Positions 18,942-29,310 are shown, counted from the stretch's first letter. The stretch: DNA of 64,000 bases from Cognatundibacterium rugosum (GCF_014284365.1 NZ_JACOGG010000014.1:47695-111694); one strand, 5' to 3'. The notes: generated by a model from the sequence alone, not told the origin. A program made the numbers and translations.

Positions 18942-21290
18942 ATGTTGCCTTCAATTGAACAAAGACTCGCCGTAGAACTCGTTGCCAAACCGGTACAGGT
19001 AGCAGCCGCTGTCGCCCTGCTGGATGAAGGTGCGACCGTGCCGTTCATTGCCCGTTATCGTAAAGAAGTTACCGGCGGCCTCGACGATACCCAGTTACGT
19101 TTACTGGAAGAGCGGCTGCGCTATCTGCGTGAACTGGAAGACCGCCGTGCAGCCATCATCGCCTCGATTGAGGAACAGGGCAAAATGACGCCCGACCTGC
19201 TCGCAGCAGTCAGCCTGGCAGAAGATAAAACCCGGCTGGAAGACCTGTACCTGCCTTATAAACCTAAACGTCGCACCAAGGCCCAGATCGCAGTAGAGGC
19301 TGGCCTGCAGCCTTTAGCCGATGCCTTGCTCGCCAATCCCGCTCTGCATCCCGAAACAGAGGCAGCCGCTTATCTCAAGCCCGCCTTCACCACCGCTAAT
19401 GGCGACAATCCCGGTGTGGCCGATGTCAAAGCTGCGCTGGATGGTGCGCGCCAGATCCTGATGGAACGTTTTGCCGAGGATGCGACCCTGCTGCAAACCC
19501 TGCGTGAATACCTGAATGAGCACGGCATCGTGGAATCTAAAGTGGTGGAAGGTAAGCAGGATGCGGGCGAAAAGTTCGCTGATTATTTCGACTATTCAGA
19601 AACGCTGAGCACCATTCCTTCACACCGTGCATTGGCCTTGTTCCGTGGTCGCCGTGAAGAAATGCTGACAGTCACACTGCGTCTTGACAGCGAAGAAGAA
19701 AAACCGAAATGGGATGCCCCGCTGAACCCTTGCGAAGGCCGTATCGCTGCACGCTTTGGCATCAGCCAGAAAGACCGCCCGGCGGATAAATGGCTGGCCG
19801 ATACCGTACGCTGGGCCTGGCGCGTGAAGGTGTTCATGCACCTGGAAACCGAACTGATGGGCAAGCTGCGTGAACAAGCAGAAATCGAGGCAATCCATGT
19901 TTTTGCCCGCAATCTGAAAGACTTATTACTGGCAGCGCCAGCCGGACCGCGCGCCACCATGGGCCTGGATCCAGGCTTGCGTACCGGCGTTAAAGTCGCG
20001 ATCGTCGATGCGACTGGCAAGGTGATGGAACATGCCACGATTTACCCACATCAGCCACGCAATGACTGGGATGGTTCTCTGCATACGCTGGCAAAACTGG
20101 CAGAAAAATATCAGGTATCGCTGATCTCTATCGGTAACGGCACGGCCTCACGCGAAACCGACAAACTGGCGCAGGATCTGATCAAGCTCAAGCCTGAACT
20201 GAAGCTGACTAAAATTGTGGTATCTGAAGCGGGTGCGTCGGTTTACTCCGCCTCGGAATTCGCGTCTAAAGAATTGCCCGATCTGGATGTCTCCATCCGT
20301 GGTGCAGTATCGATTGCACGCCGCCTGCAAGACCCACTGGCGGAGCTGGTGAAGATCGATCCGAAATCCATCGGTGTCGGTCAATATCAGCATGACGTCA
20401 GCCAGACCCAGCTGGCACGCTCGCTCGATGCAGTGGTGGAAGACTGTGTGAATGCGGTCGGTGTCGACGTGAATACCGCCTCTGCGCCTTTATTGGCGCG
20501 GGTTTCGGGCTTGTCTGCCAGCGTCGCTCAAAGCATCGTGAATTACCGCGATGCCAAAGGCATGTTCAGCACGCGTGCCGATTTGCGCGCCGTACCACGA
20601 CTGGGTGACAAAACCTTTGAACAGGCTGCTGGTTTCTTGCGCGTGATGAATGGCAGCAATCCGCTCGACGCCTCCGCCGTCCATCCGGAATCTTATCCGC
20701 TGGTAGAAAAAATTCTGGCCGATATACAAAAAGATGTGAAGGCCGTCATCGGCGACAGCGGTTTGTTGAAGACCCTGAGTCCTGCGCGCTACGCCGACGA
20801 AAAATTTGGGGTACCGACTGTCACCGATATTCTGAAAGAGCTGGAAAAACCAGGCCGTGATCCGCGCCCTGAATTCACCACTGCGACCTTCAAGGATGGC
20901 GTGGAAGACATCAAGGATTTACGTCCTGACATGATACTGGAAGGCGTAGTCACGAATGTGGCAGCCTTCGGCGCCTTCGTCGACATTGGCGTGCATCAGG
21001 ATGGACTGGTGCATATTTCTGCACTGTCGTCGACCTTCGTCAAAGATCCGCACACGGTGGTCAAGGCAGGTCAGGTGGTGAAAGTGAAAGTGCTGGAAGT
21101 GGATGTCAAACGTCAGCGTATCGCCCTCACCATGCGCCTGTCTGACAGCGCACCGCAAGCCGGCAGCAAACCGGAACAACGTGGTGACCGGCAAGATGCG
21201 AAGCGTTTGAATCAGCATCAGTCACGCAATCAGGCGGCCGCACCGGCCAACAATGCGATGGCAGCAGCGTTTGCTAAATTACGCGGCTGA
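18942..21290 (+). CDS. tex: Tex-like RNA-binding transcription accessory protein
   Basis: Cytosolic nucleic-acid-binding protein, 782 aa, the usual Tex length. Domains in order are an N-terminal helical Tex region, a YqgF/RuvC-like domain ([25 protein letters not shown] near residue 325), a helix-hairpin-helix pair ([20 protein letters not shown]) and a C-terminal S1 domain ([20 protein letters not shown]). The tail is Gln/Asn-rich. The frame extends to 18891, but [14 protein letters not shown] at 18942 is the family start. Tex is implicated in transcription fidelity and toxin expression in other species. A Rho-independent terminator follows. Confidence 0.95.
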   Translation: MLPSIEQRLAVELVAKPVQVAAAVALLDEGATVPFIARYRKEVTGGLDDTQLRLLEERLRYLRELEDRRAAIIASIEEQGKMTPDLLAAVSLAEDKTRLEDLYLPYKPKRRTKAQIAVEAGLQPLADALLANPALHPETEAAAYLKPAFTTANGDNPGVADVKAALDGARQILMERFAEDATLLQTLREYLNEHGIVESKVVEGKQDAGEKFADYFDYSETLSTIPSHRALALFRGRREEMLTVTLRLDSEEEKPKWDAPLNPCEGRIAARFGISQKDRPADKWLADTVRWAWRVKVFMHLETELMGKLREQAEIEAIHVFARNLKDLLLAAPAGPRATMGLDPGLRTGVKVAIVDATGKVMEHATIYPHQPRNDWDGSLHTLAKLAEKYQVSLISIGNGTASRETDKLAQDLIKLKPELKLTKIVVSEAGASVYSASEFASKELPDLDVSIRGAVSIARRLQDPLAELVKIDPKSIGVGQYQHDVSQTQLARSLDAVVEDCVNAVGVDVNTASAPLLARVSGLSASVAQSIVNYRDAKGMFSTRADLRAVPRLGDKTFEQAAGFLRVMNGSNPLDASAVHPESYPLVEKILADIQKDVKAVIGDSGLLKTLSPARYADEKFGVPTVTDILKELEKPGRDPRPEFTTATFKDGVEDIKDLRPDMILEGVVTNVAAFGAFVDIGVHQDGLVHISALSSTFVKDPHTVVKAGQVVKVKVLEVDVKRQRIALTMRLSDSAPQAGSKPEQRGDRQDAKRLNQHQSRNQAAAPANNAMAAAFAKLRG

Positions 21291-21312
21291 TCTGGCCAAC
21301 TTAGTCAGATAT

Positions 21313-21350
21313 AAAGCGGCTGATTGCCACGCAGTCGGTCGCTTTTTTAT
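21313..21350 (+). terminator. Rho-independent terminator after tex
   Basis: An 11-bp stem (AAAGCGGCTGA, 21313-21323, with TCGGTCGCTTT, 21335-21345; two G-U pairs) ends in a T-tract. It lies 22 bp after the tex stop and separates tex from grxD. Confidence 0.8.
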
Positions 21351-21446
21351 TCTGCCCGTGTTTGCCATACAGACAAGGCATTGTGACGATACGGCTAAAC
21401 GCAAAATCTGGGATAATGGCAACATTCGTTTTTAAAGGAAACTGCC

Positions 21447-21758
21447 ATGAGCGACGTACAAAGCTGGATCAAAGAAACCGTAACCCAAAACCCTGTCGTG
21501 CTGTTTATGAAAGGAACCGCCCAGTTCCCACAATGCGGCTTTTCTGGCCGTGCTGTTCAGTTGCTGAAAGCCTGCGGCGTACAAAACCTGGTGACCGTCA
21601 ATGTGCTGGAAGATGCGGCCGTGCGCCAAGGTATCAAAGACTTTTCTAACTGGCCAACTATTCCTCAGTTATACATCAAGGGTGAATTCATTGGTGGCTC
21701 TGACATCATGAATGAAATGTTTGAAAACGGCGAACTGCAATCCCTGCTGAAAGACTGA
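21447..21758 (+). CDS. grxD: Monothiol glutaredoxin, Grx4 type
   Basis: A 103-aa cytosolic protein with the monothiol active site CGFS (in [11 protein letters not shown]) and the GSH-binding [19 protein letters not shown]. This class binds and transfers [2Fe-2S] clusters with glutathione and often pairs with BolA proteins; a BolA-family gene is present at 48313-48555. It has an AAAGGA ribosome-binding site and is followed 4 bp later by ubiX. A GATAAT at 21412-21417 is a possible -10. Confidence 0.96.
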   Translation: MSDVQSWIKETVTQNPVVLFMKGTAQFPQCGFSGRAVQLLKACGVQNLVTVNVLEDAAVRQGIKDFSNWPTIPQLYIKGEFIGGSDIMNEMFENGELQSLLKD

Positions 21759-21762
21759 TTCC

Positions 21763-22350
21763 ATGCCGGCCGCCATTCCCCGCAAACGTCTGATTGTCGC
21801 CATCACTGGCGCAACCGGAGCGGTATATGGCGTCCGTCTGCTGGAAATTTTGCGTACACTGCCTGAAGTTGAAACCCATGTCATGGTGTCCGAGGCAGGT
21901 GTGCTCAATATACATCAGGAACTAGACCTCAAACGCAAAGATGTCGAAGCACTGGCTGACGTGGTACACAATGTGCGCGATGTCGGCGCCAGCATAGCCA
22001 GCGGCTCCTTCCTGTCCGATGGCATGATCATCGCACCGTGCTCGATGAAGACACTGGCTGCGGTCGCTCACGGCTTATCGGATAACCTGATCACGCGCGC
22101 AGCCGACGTGGTACTCAAAGAACGCCGCCGTCTGGTGTTGATGGTGAGGGAAACGCCATTTAATCTCGCACATTTGCGCAATATGACCGCAGTCACAGAA
22201 ATGGGCGGCGTTATTTTTCCGCCGCTACCCGGCTTTTACCAGCGCCCACAAAGCATAGAAGAAATGGTCGACCACACGATAGGCCGGGTGCTTGATATGT
22301 TTGCTGTCGACCACCAGCTCACACCGCGCTGGGTGGGGTTGAAAACCTGA
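21763..22350 (+). CDS. ubiX: Flavin prenyltransferase UbiX
   Basis: A 195-aa enzyme that makes prenylated FMN, the cofactor for the decarboxylase UbiD in ubiquinone synthesis. The FMN-binding start VAITGATGAVYGVRLLEIL and the conserved IAPCSMKTLAAVAHGLSDNLITRAADVVLKE region are both present, the latter being the UbiX/Pad1 signature. It starts 4 bp after grxD, so they are co-transcribed. In related genomes grxD-ubiX follow prmC; here they lie 16 kb away from it. Confidence 0.96.
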   Translation: MPAAIPRKRLIVAITGATGAVYGVRLLEILRTLPEVETHVMVSEAGVLNIHQELDLKRKDVEALADVVHNVRDVGASIASGSFLSDGMIIAPCSMKTLAAVAHGLSDNLITRAADVVLKERRRLVLMVRETPFNLAHLRNMTAVTEMGGVIFPPLPGFYQRPQSIEEMVDHTIGRVLDMFAVDHQLTPRWVGLKT

Positions 22351-22366
22351 TTCTACTCAGCTGAAT

Positions 22367-22393
22367 TGCTGCAGGTCACGGACCTACGCAGCA
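22367..22393. terminator. Hairpin between convergent ubiX and the GGDEF-EAL gene
   Basis: Nested inverted repeat TGCTGC-AGGTC-ACG-GACCT-AC-GCAGCA, with an 11-bp stem broken by a 2-nt bulge. It lies 17 bp after the ubiX stop. No T-tract follows, so its terminator role is uncertain. Confidence 0.4.
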
Positions 22394-22496
22394 GCGAACA
22401 ATCTCATTGAATCTGCCAGAAGTCACCCGCAAGTCACGCGACATCAGGGTATACACCTGTCGAATATCTGCTTCATTCCAGTGCTACATTTAGCAG

Positions 22497-24926
22497 TTAG
22501 CATTTGTCATCACAGCGCTGTACGCTGGTGAATGCGCCCTGCAAAGCCCTTGCCGCAGGTAATGGATAACCGTAGTAAAAACCCTGAACTGTCGGGCAGC
22601 CGAGTTGCTGCAGGGCCTCAGCCTGCTGACGGGTTTCCACGCCTTCCGCAGTGACTTGCAACTCCAGGCTGCTGGCCATCTTCAGCATCACGCTGACCAG
22701 GCCAAGATCCCGTTTATTATCAGGTAAAGCGAGGATAAACGAGCGGTCGATTTTGATGCGGGAAACCGGTAAATGTTTAAGTAAAGCCAGCGAAGAGTAA
22801 CCGGTACCGAAATCATCAATAGCAACACGTACTCCGAGTCCACGCAAAGCACTGACGATGCCACGGCTACGCTGAAAATCCTGCAAAGTAGATTCTGTAA
22901 TTTCGATTTCCAACTGATGCGCAGGCACTTGCCAACGGCGTAATGCGGCCTCGACCAATGTCAGGAAATCGTCCTGCAGAAATTGTTTTGGTGAGACATT
23001 CACGGCCATCACCAGTGTAGTTCCGGTTGTTTCACTCCACTGACTCAGCTGCTGCAGAGCGCTATCTAAGACCCAGCTGCCTATGCTTTGTATCAATCCA
23101 CATTCTTCCGCAATACGAATGAACTGATCTGGCAGCAGCAATCCGGATACCGGGTGATTCCAACGGATCAAGGCTTCAAATCCAACCAAACTTCCTTCTG
23201 CCAAATCGAAGACCGGCTGGTAGTACAGTTCCAGCTCTTGTCGTTCCAATGCGTGATGCAAGCATTGCTCCAGATTCAGACGGGTTCGTACCGTGTCGGT
23301 CATATCGCTGGTGTAAACGCAAATTCTGCCCTTACCCTGGCGCTTGGCTTCATACATCGCGCTGTCGGCGGCACTCAGGATTTCACTTAAACCATCACCA
23401 TCCTGAGGAAAGGTGGCAATACCAATACTGGCGCCGATACGGAACTGATGTTCATCGATACGCACTGGCAAAGACAAAGCTTGCAAAATTTTGTCAGCAA
23501 CCAGCCTGCCGTCACTTTGCTGCGTCAGATTCGGCACAATCACGACAAACTCATCTCCACCCAGCCGTATCGCTTCATCATATCGTCGTATCTGGCCCGA
23601 GATACGACGCGCAGCTTCCTGTAGCAAACGGTCACCAATATGGTGTCCCATAGAGTCATTAATCGCTTTAAAGCCATCGAGGTCGATAAAGATAATGGCC
23701 ACATTGCCACCGTTAACCTGGCTAAGCGACATTTCCTGCGCCAGCCTCTGATCCAGCAGGTAGCGATTTCCCATCCCCGTCAGCGGATCATGAAAAGCCA
23801 GATGTTCCAATTGTTGCTCTGCTTCACGGATAAAACTGATATCAGAAACGGAGACGACAATCTGCTGCGTCTGCCCATCCCTATTGCGCACCACACAGAC
23901 GTGCTGCAAGATAGAGATCAGACTGCCATCCTGACGTTTGCAGCGTGCTTCCCCCGTCCAATATCCAGGCTCACTGGCGGCAATTGTTAGATAGGAAGGG
24001 TCGCTTTCTCGTCTAAGCAGTAAAAAATCTTCTGGATTTTCACCCATAATTTCCTGCTCTGAAAAGTGGCTCATCTGGTAGAAAGCAGGGTTCGCATTGA
24101 CGATCCTGCATTCTGCGTCCAATATCAGCATGCCCTCAACCGCCGCACTGAAAACAACGCTGGCCTGGCGCAACTGATCTTCCATTCGTTTACGCAAGCT
24201 GATATCGCGTACTGCACCAATCAACACCTGCTCACCGTTCAGGTTATCAATCAGTTTCCCATATATTTCTATCCAACCTGGCTCTTGCCCGCTACGCGGT
24301 ATGCAAAAGCTGTCGCTGAAAAACTCTGTTTGCTGAAACCAGTGACTAAGCCTGTTCCGGTCTTGCTCAGTCACCAAATGCAGCAAGTCAGCCAGGCTAC
24401 ATTGGAAGGGCCGCAAGCCACCGCCAAGTATCCGGAAAAAACGCTCATCGCCTTCCAGCTTGTCATGCTGATGTGACCATTGCCAGCTCCCTAACTGAGC
24501 CGCATCCAAGGCCATCGTCAGGCGCTGCTCCGACGCGGCCAGCATACCTTCGGTGTTGTGACGCGAACGTGCGACCTGTATAACCGCCATTAATTCCTTA
24601 GATTCAAAAGGCTTCATCACATAGCCAAATGGTTTTACATTCGCAGCGCGACTAACCGTCAGATCATCCGCATAGGCGGTCAGGAAAATCACCGGCAACT
24701 TCCAACGCTGGGAAATGATCTCGCAGGCATCGATCCCGTCAGTATCACCGTCGATATGTATATCCATCAAAATCAGACTGGGCTGGTCTTGTTGCACCAC
24801 CTTGATCGCCTCTGTAAAGCTGGTCGCAATAGGCAGTACCTGATGCCCCATTTCCATCAGACTTTGTTGCAAGTCTAAAGCGACTACCGGTTCATCTTCG
24901 ACAATCAGGATACGTTCAGCCTGCAT
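22497..24926 (-). CDS. Response regulator with PAS, GGDEF and EAL domains
   Basis: An 809-aa cytosolic c-di-GMP enzyme. Domains are REC (about 1-120; phospho-acceptor Asp in LMDIHIDG), two PAS-like regions (about 125-375), GGDEF (RLGGDEF, with inhibitory-site RRYD five residues before it) and EAL (GFEALIRW). The EAL catalytic residues are visible in MAVNVSPKQF, EIEITEST, IDDFGTGYSSL, IKIDRSF and AEGVETRQ, so both halves look competent; net direction cannot be told. It starts 11 bp inside the end of the upstream kinase, so it is probably that kinase's cognate regulator. The longer frame to 24977 lacks support; MQAERILIVEDEP is a typical REC start. Confidence 0.93.
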   Translation of the reverse strand: MQAERILIVEDEPVVALDLQQSLMEMGHQVLPIATSFTEAIKVVQQDQPSLILMDIHIDGDTDGIDACEIISQRWKLPVIFLTAYADDLTVSRAANVKPFGYVMKPFESKELMAVIQVARSRHNTEGMLAASEQRLTMALDAAQLGSWQWSHQHDKLEGDERFFRILGGGLRPFQCSLADLLHLVTEQDRNRLSHWFQQTEFFSDSFCIPRSGQEPGWIEIYGKLIDNLNGEQVLIGAVRDISLRKRMEDQLRQASVVFSAAVEGMLILDAECRIVNANPAFYQMSHFSEQEIMGENPEDFLLLRRESDPSYLTIAASEPGYWTGEARCKRQDGSLISILQHVCVVRNRDGQTQQIVVSVSDISFIREAEQQLEHLAFHDPLTGMGNRYLLDQRLAQEMSLSQVNGGNVAIIFIDLDGFKAINDSMGHHIGDRLLQEAARRISGQIRRYDEAIRLGGDEFVVIVPNLTQQSDGRLVADKILQALSLPVRIDEHQFRIGASIGIATFPQDGDGLSEILSAADSAMYEAKRQGKGRICVYTSDMTDTVRTRLNLEQCLHHALERQELELYYQPVFDLAEGSLVGFEALIRWNHPVSGLLLPDQFIRIAEECGLIQSIGSWVLDSALQQLSQWSETTGTTLVMAVNVSPKQFLQDDFLTLVEAALRRWQVPAHQLEIEITESTLQDFQRSRGIVSALRGLGVRVAIDDFGTGYSSLALLKHLPVSRIKIDRSFILALPDNKRDLGLVSVMLKMASSLELQVTAEGVETRQQAEALQQLGCPTVQGFYYGYPLPAARALQGAFTSVQRCDDKC

Positions 24927-25305
24927 AGTTGTGCTCCAGCCCGTTGATCGGGATACGGATTGAGATAGTAGTGCCAAGTGAATTGCTTTCGGTTAACAGC
25001 TCGGCGTGCAATTGATGAACAAACATAGGAATCAGCTGACTACCGAGTCCGTAGCTGGACTTCCATTGAAATCCCGGCGGCAAACCACAACCATTGTCAC
25101 TGACGACTATGCAGATACAGCGATGTTCCAGTGCTATTCGGATCGCGATCAGTCCCTCCTCAGCCTGAGGAAACGCATGTTTGATCGCATTGAGCAATAA
25201 CTCATTAAGTGCCAGGCCACAAGGTATCATTCTCTGCATATCGAGACAGACGCCTTGTGAATCATCCTCCAGCCTGAGCTGTATTCCTTTTTTTTTCAAT
25301 GCCAT
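24916..25305 (-). CDS. HATPase_c part of a split HisKA_2 histidine kinase
   Basis: A 129-aa frame holding the ATP-binding domain of a kinase, with N-box PCGLALNELLLNAIKHAFPQ, G1 box VVSDNGCGLP and G2-like SYGLGSQLI. It overlaps the 3' end of the upstream sensor frame (25262-26728) and is in the +1 frame relative to it. The two are separated at a run of nine A on the coding strand (25288-25296). With eight A the sequence reads straight through, joining EKK to GIQLRLEDD as in full-length HWE/HisKA_2 kinases. The ATG at 25305 has no ribosome-binding site, so independent translation is unlikely. This is either a disrupted kinase, a tract used for slippage, or a sequencing error. Confidence 0.85.
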   Translation of the reverse strand: MALKKKGIQLRLEDDSQGVCLDMQRMIPCGLALNELLLNAIKHAFPQAEEGLIAIRIALEHRCICIVVSDNGCGLPPGFQWKSSYGLGSQLIPMFVHQLHAELLTESNSLGTTISIRIPINGLEHNYAG

Positions 25306-26728
25306 ACATCGAGCCCGATAAGTTAATCAGGCCCTTCAGAAAATCAGACAAACCAACTTCAGACATATCGCTGGACTCGTACAATAACTGGTGTATCAAG
25401 GCCATAGACTTAATCCGGCTCTGACTCTCGCCGAGTGCCGAGGCAACTTCAGGACTGGCTTTACGTGCCTGCAAATTAAGCAGGCTGGAGACTATCTGCA
25501 AATTGTTTTTGACGCGGTGATGCACCTCATGCAGCAACACCGTTTTTTCTTCCAGCGCCTGCTCCAACATCTGCATTTGTTGCTTTTGCGGCGAAATATC
25601 CCTGGCCAGCTTGCAGGCACCAATCACTTTTCCTGCCCGGTCTCTGAGTGGTGAAATCGTGATGGAGACATAAACCGTTTTCCCATTGCGATGAATTCGC
25701 TCGGTTTCAAATGAGGCGACCCGCTCACCGCTCGCTATCCGTTTCAATAATTCCTGTTCTTCGCGAACTTTAGAAGAAGGGAATAATTTTGTAATTGATT
25801 GCCCCAGCATTTCTGAGCAGGAATAACCAAGCAGACGCTCGGCAGCCGGGTTCCAGCTGGTCACCAATCCATCCAGCGACTTAGTGATAATCGCATCATC
25901 TGACGACTCGATCACGGAGCGCAATCTCTCCTCAGACTGATGCAGTGCAGCTTCACTTTGATGCCGCTTCATAATATCGATACCGGAGGGTATCAAATGT
26001 GTGATTTCGCCAGCCTGATTCCTGAGTGGAGCCAGCATAAAATCTATCCACATCAGCTCTCCGTTGAGCATACGTACCGGAACATCAAAGCGAGAAATCC
26101 CCCCTTGCTGGCATATCGCTATTGCTTCCTTCAGTTGCTGCTGTATGTCTGAGCAGTAAGACCACCAGTAACAATCCCAAAATTTTTTACCGATCACATC
26201 GGCTAAACTGATCCCTGCCGCTTCCAGTGGGGCTCGGTTGGCATTGATCAGTGTGCCATCCAAATCAAGTACCCCAACAAAAGCAAACAGGTTATCCAGC
26301 ACCCGCAACAGCCGCTGCTGACTCTCGGTATGCAACTGATGCTGGAAGTCGTCCACTGCCGCATCACGGATAATCGCAACCACGTGACTGACGCTCTGCC
26401 CGGCCATCACCGGGTAATACGATGCTAGGCGATAAAGGTGACGGCCATTGGCAAGTGGCGTGGAGCCCCGAATTTCCTGATTGACCAGAGGGCGCCCGGT
26501 ATCAATCACAAACTGCAATTTTGGCTCGATCACATCTGCAGCCTGCGGTAAAAATTCACGCAAATGCCTGCCCAGTTGCTGCTCAAGCTTTAAATGATTC
26601 AGCTCAGCGTGCCTTGAATTAATATATTGCAAATATAAATTTCTATCCAGAATGGTGACTCCGATGGGAAGCACCTCCATTAAGACAGGAAATATCTGCT
26701 GAATATCTTGCTCGGTCAGGCTATGCAA
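25262..26728 (-). CDS. Sensor part of a split PAS-PAS-PAS-HisKA_2 histidine kinase
   Basis: About 488 aa in this frame, ending prematurely after the HisKA_2 domain. It has three PAS domains: about 15-120, about 135-250 (VGVLDLDGTLINANRAPLEAAG), and about 265-385 (PAERLLGYSCSEMLGQSI). A HisKA_2 helix follows, with phospho-acceptor in HEVHHRVKNNLQIVSSLLNLQ. The last residues (KRNTAQAGG) are out-of-frame after the A9 tract. There is no membrane helix, so it is cytosolic. The best start is TTG at 26728, six bases after GGGAGG; a TTG at 26761 lies further upstream. The ATP-binding domain continues in the next frame (24916-25305). Joined, the protein would be about 615 residues. Confidence 0.85.
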   Translation of the reverse strand: MHSLTEQDIQQIFPVLMEVLPIGVTILDRNLYLQYINSRHAELNHLKLEQQLGRHLREFLPQAADVIEPKLQFVIDTGRPLVNQEIRGSTPLANGRHLYRLASYYPVMAGQSVSHVVAIIRDAAVDDFQHQLHTESQQRLLRVLDNLFAFVGVLDLDGTLINANRAPLEAAGISLADVIGKKFWDCYWWSYCSDIQQQLKEAIAICQQGGISRFDVPVRMLNGELMWIDFMLAPLRNQAGEITHLIPSGIDIMKRHQSEAALHQSEERLRSVIESSDDAIITKSLDGLVTSWNPAAERLLGYSCSEMLGQSITKLFPSSKVREEQELLKRIASGERVASFETERIHRNGKTVYVSITISPLRDRAGKVIGACKLARDISPQKQQMQMLEQALEEKTVLLHEVHHRVKNNLQIVSSLLNLQARKASPEVASALGESQSRIKSMALIHQLLYESSDMSEVGLSDFLKGLINLSGSMYGIEKKRNTAQAGG

Positions 26729-26860
26729 AGCGCCCCTCCCAGAAGTATGGATTGTCGCCAATCCAATATATTCCAGGATTGCAGAAGTTCAATTATTTTG
26801 TTCACTTGCAAGCAAGTTTTTTACCGGAAAGCTCAGCCTGGCTGCAGACAAACATGTCAG

Positions 26861-26892
26861 AAAATAAAAAAGGGATGCCGTAGCATCCCTTT
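26861..26892 (-). terminator. Rho-independent terminator of the DPP-IV gene
   Basis: On the minus strand AAAGGGATGC-TACG-GCATCCCTTT is followed by a T-rich tract. It begins 42 bp after the stop of the peptidase gene and separates it from the kinase genes. Confidence 0.9.
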
Positions 26893-26933
26893 CTCTTGCA
26901 TCAATTTCCAGACTCGTTGAAATTGCCTCTGAC

Positions 26934-29120
26934 TTACAAATTATTCTTCAAAAATTCCCATTTCGCTTTCTGCAAGGACCAGACCGTCCAATCGCCGCGT
27001 GGGCCATGGCCCTGGCCTGGGTAGAGTTGCAGGCTGTAGTCTTTGCCGTTCTGTATCAGCGCATCAATCAGCATGATGGCGTTTTGTGGATGAACATTGT
27101 CATCCATGGTGCCATGCATGATCAGGATTTTACCGTGCAGATCCTTGGCGGCTTTGAGCACACTGCCCTTGTCATAGCCTTCTTTATTCTCTGATGGCAG
27201 GCCCATGTAGCGTTCGGTATAAACGCTGTCGTACAGATGCCAGTCGGTCACAGGTGCACCGACAAACCCCAGCTTCCATGCCTTGCTATGCGTCATGGCA
27301 TACGAGGTCATATAACCGCCATAACTCCAGCCATTCAGCGCAACGCGTTCCATATCTGCCCATCCTTGCTGACGCAGCCATTCCAGACCATCAAGCTGAT
27401 CCTGTAATTCAAGCTGCCCCAGTTTTTTATGGATAGGCCAGGCGCTCGCCAGACCTTTATTACTGGCGCTGCGGTTATCCAGCACCCACACAATATAACC
27501 TTGCTGAGCAAGGAAATGATGGTAGAGATCATTGCTCCAGCGGTCATTCACCTGTGGCGCCATTGGGCCTGCATACAAGTGCTGATACACAGGGTATTTT
27601 TTCTGAGGATCGAAATCCGGTGGCAGATACAGCAGGCTTTCTAATAAAAAGCCGTCGCGCGCCTTGATCTGTTGCTGACTGACTTTAGCCAGCCGCACAC
27701 CTTTCATGGCCTCAGGCATACCGACATCATCGATCGCGCGCAATGTTTTGCCGCTGTCACTCAGCAAGGCCTGTTTCGGAGTTTGCTTCAGACTGCTCCA
27801 GCTATCAAGGAACATGCTGTAAGTCTTGTTCCAGCGTACCTGATGGGTACCGCTGTCCTGCGTCAGCCGCTGCTGAGCTTTACCATCCAGCCCTATGCTA
27901 TACACATCATTACCGATAGGATTACGTTCATTGGCAGAAAACAGCACACGTCCATTCGCTTCGTCCACGCCATACACCGTGCGCACATCCCAGTCGCCCT
28001 TGGTAACTGCATGCTCCAAACGGAATTGCTGGTCGTAGCGATACACATGGCGATGCCCGGTGCGATCTGACTCCCAGACGAAGCCACCATCTTTCAGAAA
28101 AGTCGGGAAAGGCAGACGCTCGGTCCAGGCCGGGCTGCTTTCATGCACCACCACCTGACTCGCGCTGCGCTTGGCGTCATACAAACGCAGATCCAGCCAG
28201 GTTTGTACCCGATCCTGCCAGGAGGCCAGCAAGCGACCATCCGGCGTCCAGCCTACCTGCACAATCAGAGTCTCCTTGCCGGGGTAAGGATTTTCTGTCC
28301 AGGCGATTTTACCTTCTTGATCGATCACGCCTAAACGCACAGTAGGATTCGGATCACCTGCTTTGGGATAACGGGTGCGATCGGTTTTGACAGGCTGCGC
28401 GTGATCACCACTCAGGGTGTAGACGGGCACCTTACTCTCATCGAAATTTAGGAAAGCCAGACGCTTGGAATCCGGCGACCACCAGAACGCACGCAATTTG
28501 CCCCGGCCATAAATCTCTTCCATATAGACCCAATCCAGCCGTCCATTAAAATTGGTTTCACTGCCATCATGCGTAAGCCGGGTTTCTTTCGCCGTCGCGA
28601 TATCGGTGACATACATGTCATTGCCCTTGAGGTAGGCAACGGACCGATTATCCGGCGATAAAATCGCTTCGTCTTCAACCTGGTCCGGGGTATGCGTCAA
28701 CTCGCGCGCCTGGGCTTTTTGGGTGTCCAACAACCATAGATCGTTTTTATAGGTGAACAGATAGGCCGTCTGACCGGGTGTGATCTGTGCACCGAGCTTT
28801 TCAGCCAGCGCCACTTGCTGATTTTCTTCTATGCCAGCCTGGCGCAAGATCTGCACGATATTGCCATCGACCGCAAGTGCCTGTTTTTCCCAGGTGTGCG
28901 GATTCACCACGAACAGCTGCAGCGCACCGTCTTTAATCTGGGTCTCGATCAGCCGGTTTTGCGCATCCCAAGACAGACGCGTCAGCGGACGGGTTTCAAA
29001 CTTCACTTTCTGCGTCGGGTGATACAACATCTCCAGACTGAGTTTTCCATCCTGCGCGGCGACATTCGTCGCAGCAGTCCAAGCAAAAGGCAGACAAGCC
29101 CAAGCCCATATTGTTTTCAA
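26934..29120 (-). CDS. S9 family peptidase, dipeptidyl-peptidase IV type
   Basis: A 728-aa exported serine peptidase with a Sec signal (about residues 1-22). The N-terminal beta-propeller (about 40-460) carries the Glu-Glu motif DWVYMEEIYGR, which binds the free amino terminus of substrates in DPP-IV enzymes. The C-terminal hydrolase domain has Ser in GWSYGGYMTS, Asp in HGTMDDNVHPQN and His in GQGHGPRG. It should release X-Pro or X-Ala dipeptides in the periplasm. The start is TTG, five bases after GAGGTG. No operon partner is seen. Confidence 0.92.
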   Translation of the reverse strand: MKTIWAWACLPFAWTAATNVAAQDGKLSLEMLYHPTQKVKFETRPLTRLSWDAQNRLIETQIKDGALQLFVVNPHTWEKQALAVDGNIVQILRQAGIEENQQVALAEKLGAQITPGQTAYLFTYKNDLWLLDTQKAQARELTHTPDQVEDEAILSPDNRSVAYLKGNDMYVTDIATAKETRLTHDGSETNFNGRLDWVYMEEIYGRGKLRAFWWSPDSKRLAFLNFDESKVPVYTLSGDHAQPVKTDRTRYPKAGDPNPTVRLGVIDQEGKIAWTENPYPGKETLIVQVGWTPDGRLLASWQDRVQTWLDLRLYDAKRSASQVVVHESSPAWTERLPFPTFLKDGGFVWESDRTGHRHVYRYDQQFRLEHAVTKGDWDVRTVYGVDEANGRVLFSANERNPIGNDVYSIGLDGKAQQRLTQDSGTHQVRWNKTYSMFLDSWSSLKQTPKQALLSDSGKTLRAIDDVGMPEAMKGVRLAKVSQQQIKARDGFLLESLLYLPPDFDPQKKYPVYQHLYAGPMAPQVNDRWSNDLYHHFLAQQGYIVWVLDNRSASNKGLASAWPIHKKLGQLELQDQLDGLEWLRQQGWADMERVALNGWSYGGYMTSYAMTHSKAWKLGFVGAPVTDWHLYDSVYTERYMGLPSENKEGYDKGSVLKAAKDLHGKILIMHGTMDDNVHPQNAIMLIDALIQNGKDYSLQLYPGQGHGPRGDWTVWSLQKAKWEFLKNNL

Positions 29121-29310
29121 TTGACACCTCGGTTGAGTGAAAGACTAAGCTGCAGTTGCCCGCAGAGAATGGCGGATATGACCAGCGCAGCGCATAATCG
29201 TTCCCTAAACCGAACGACAAGCCATTTTCTGCCATCACTAGCGGTGTCGTCGCGGCAGCGCAGAAGGCGCAACGCAGCTTGTATGCGAAATAATATAAAC
29301 AGCAGGGGTA

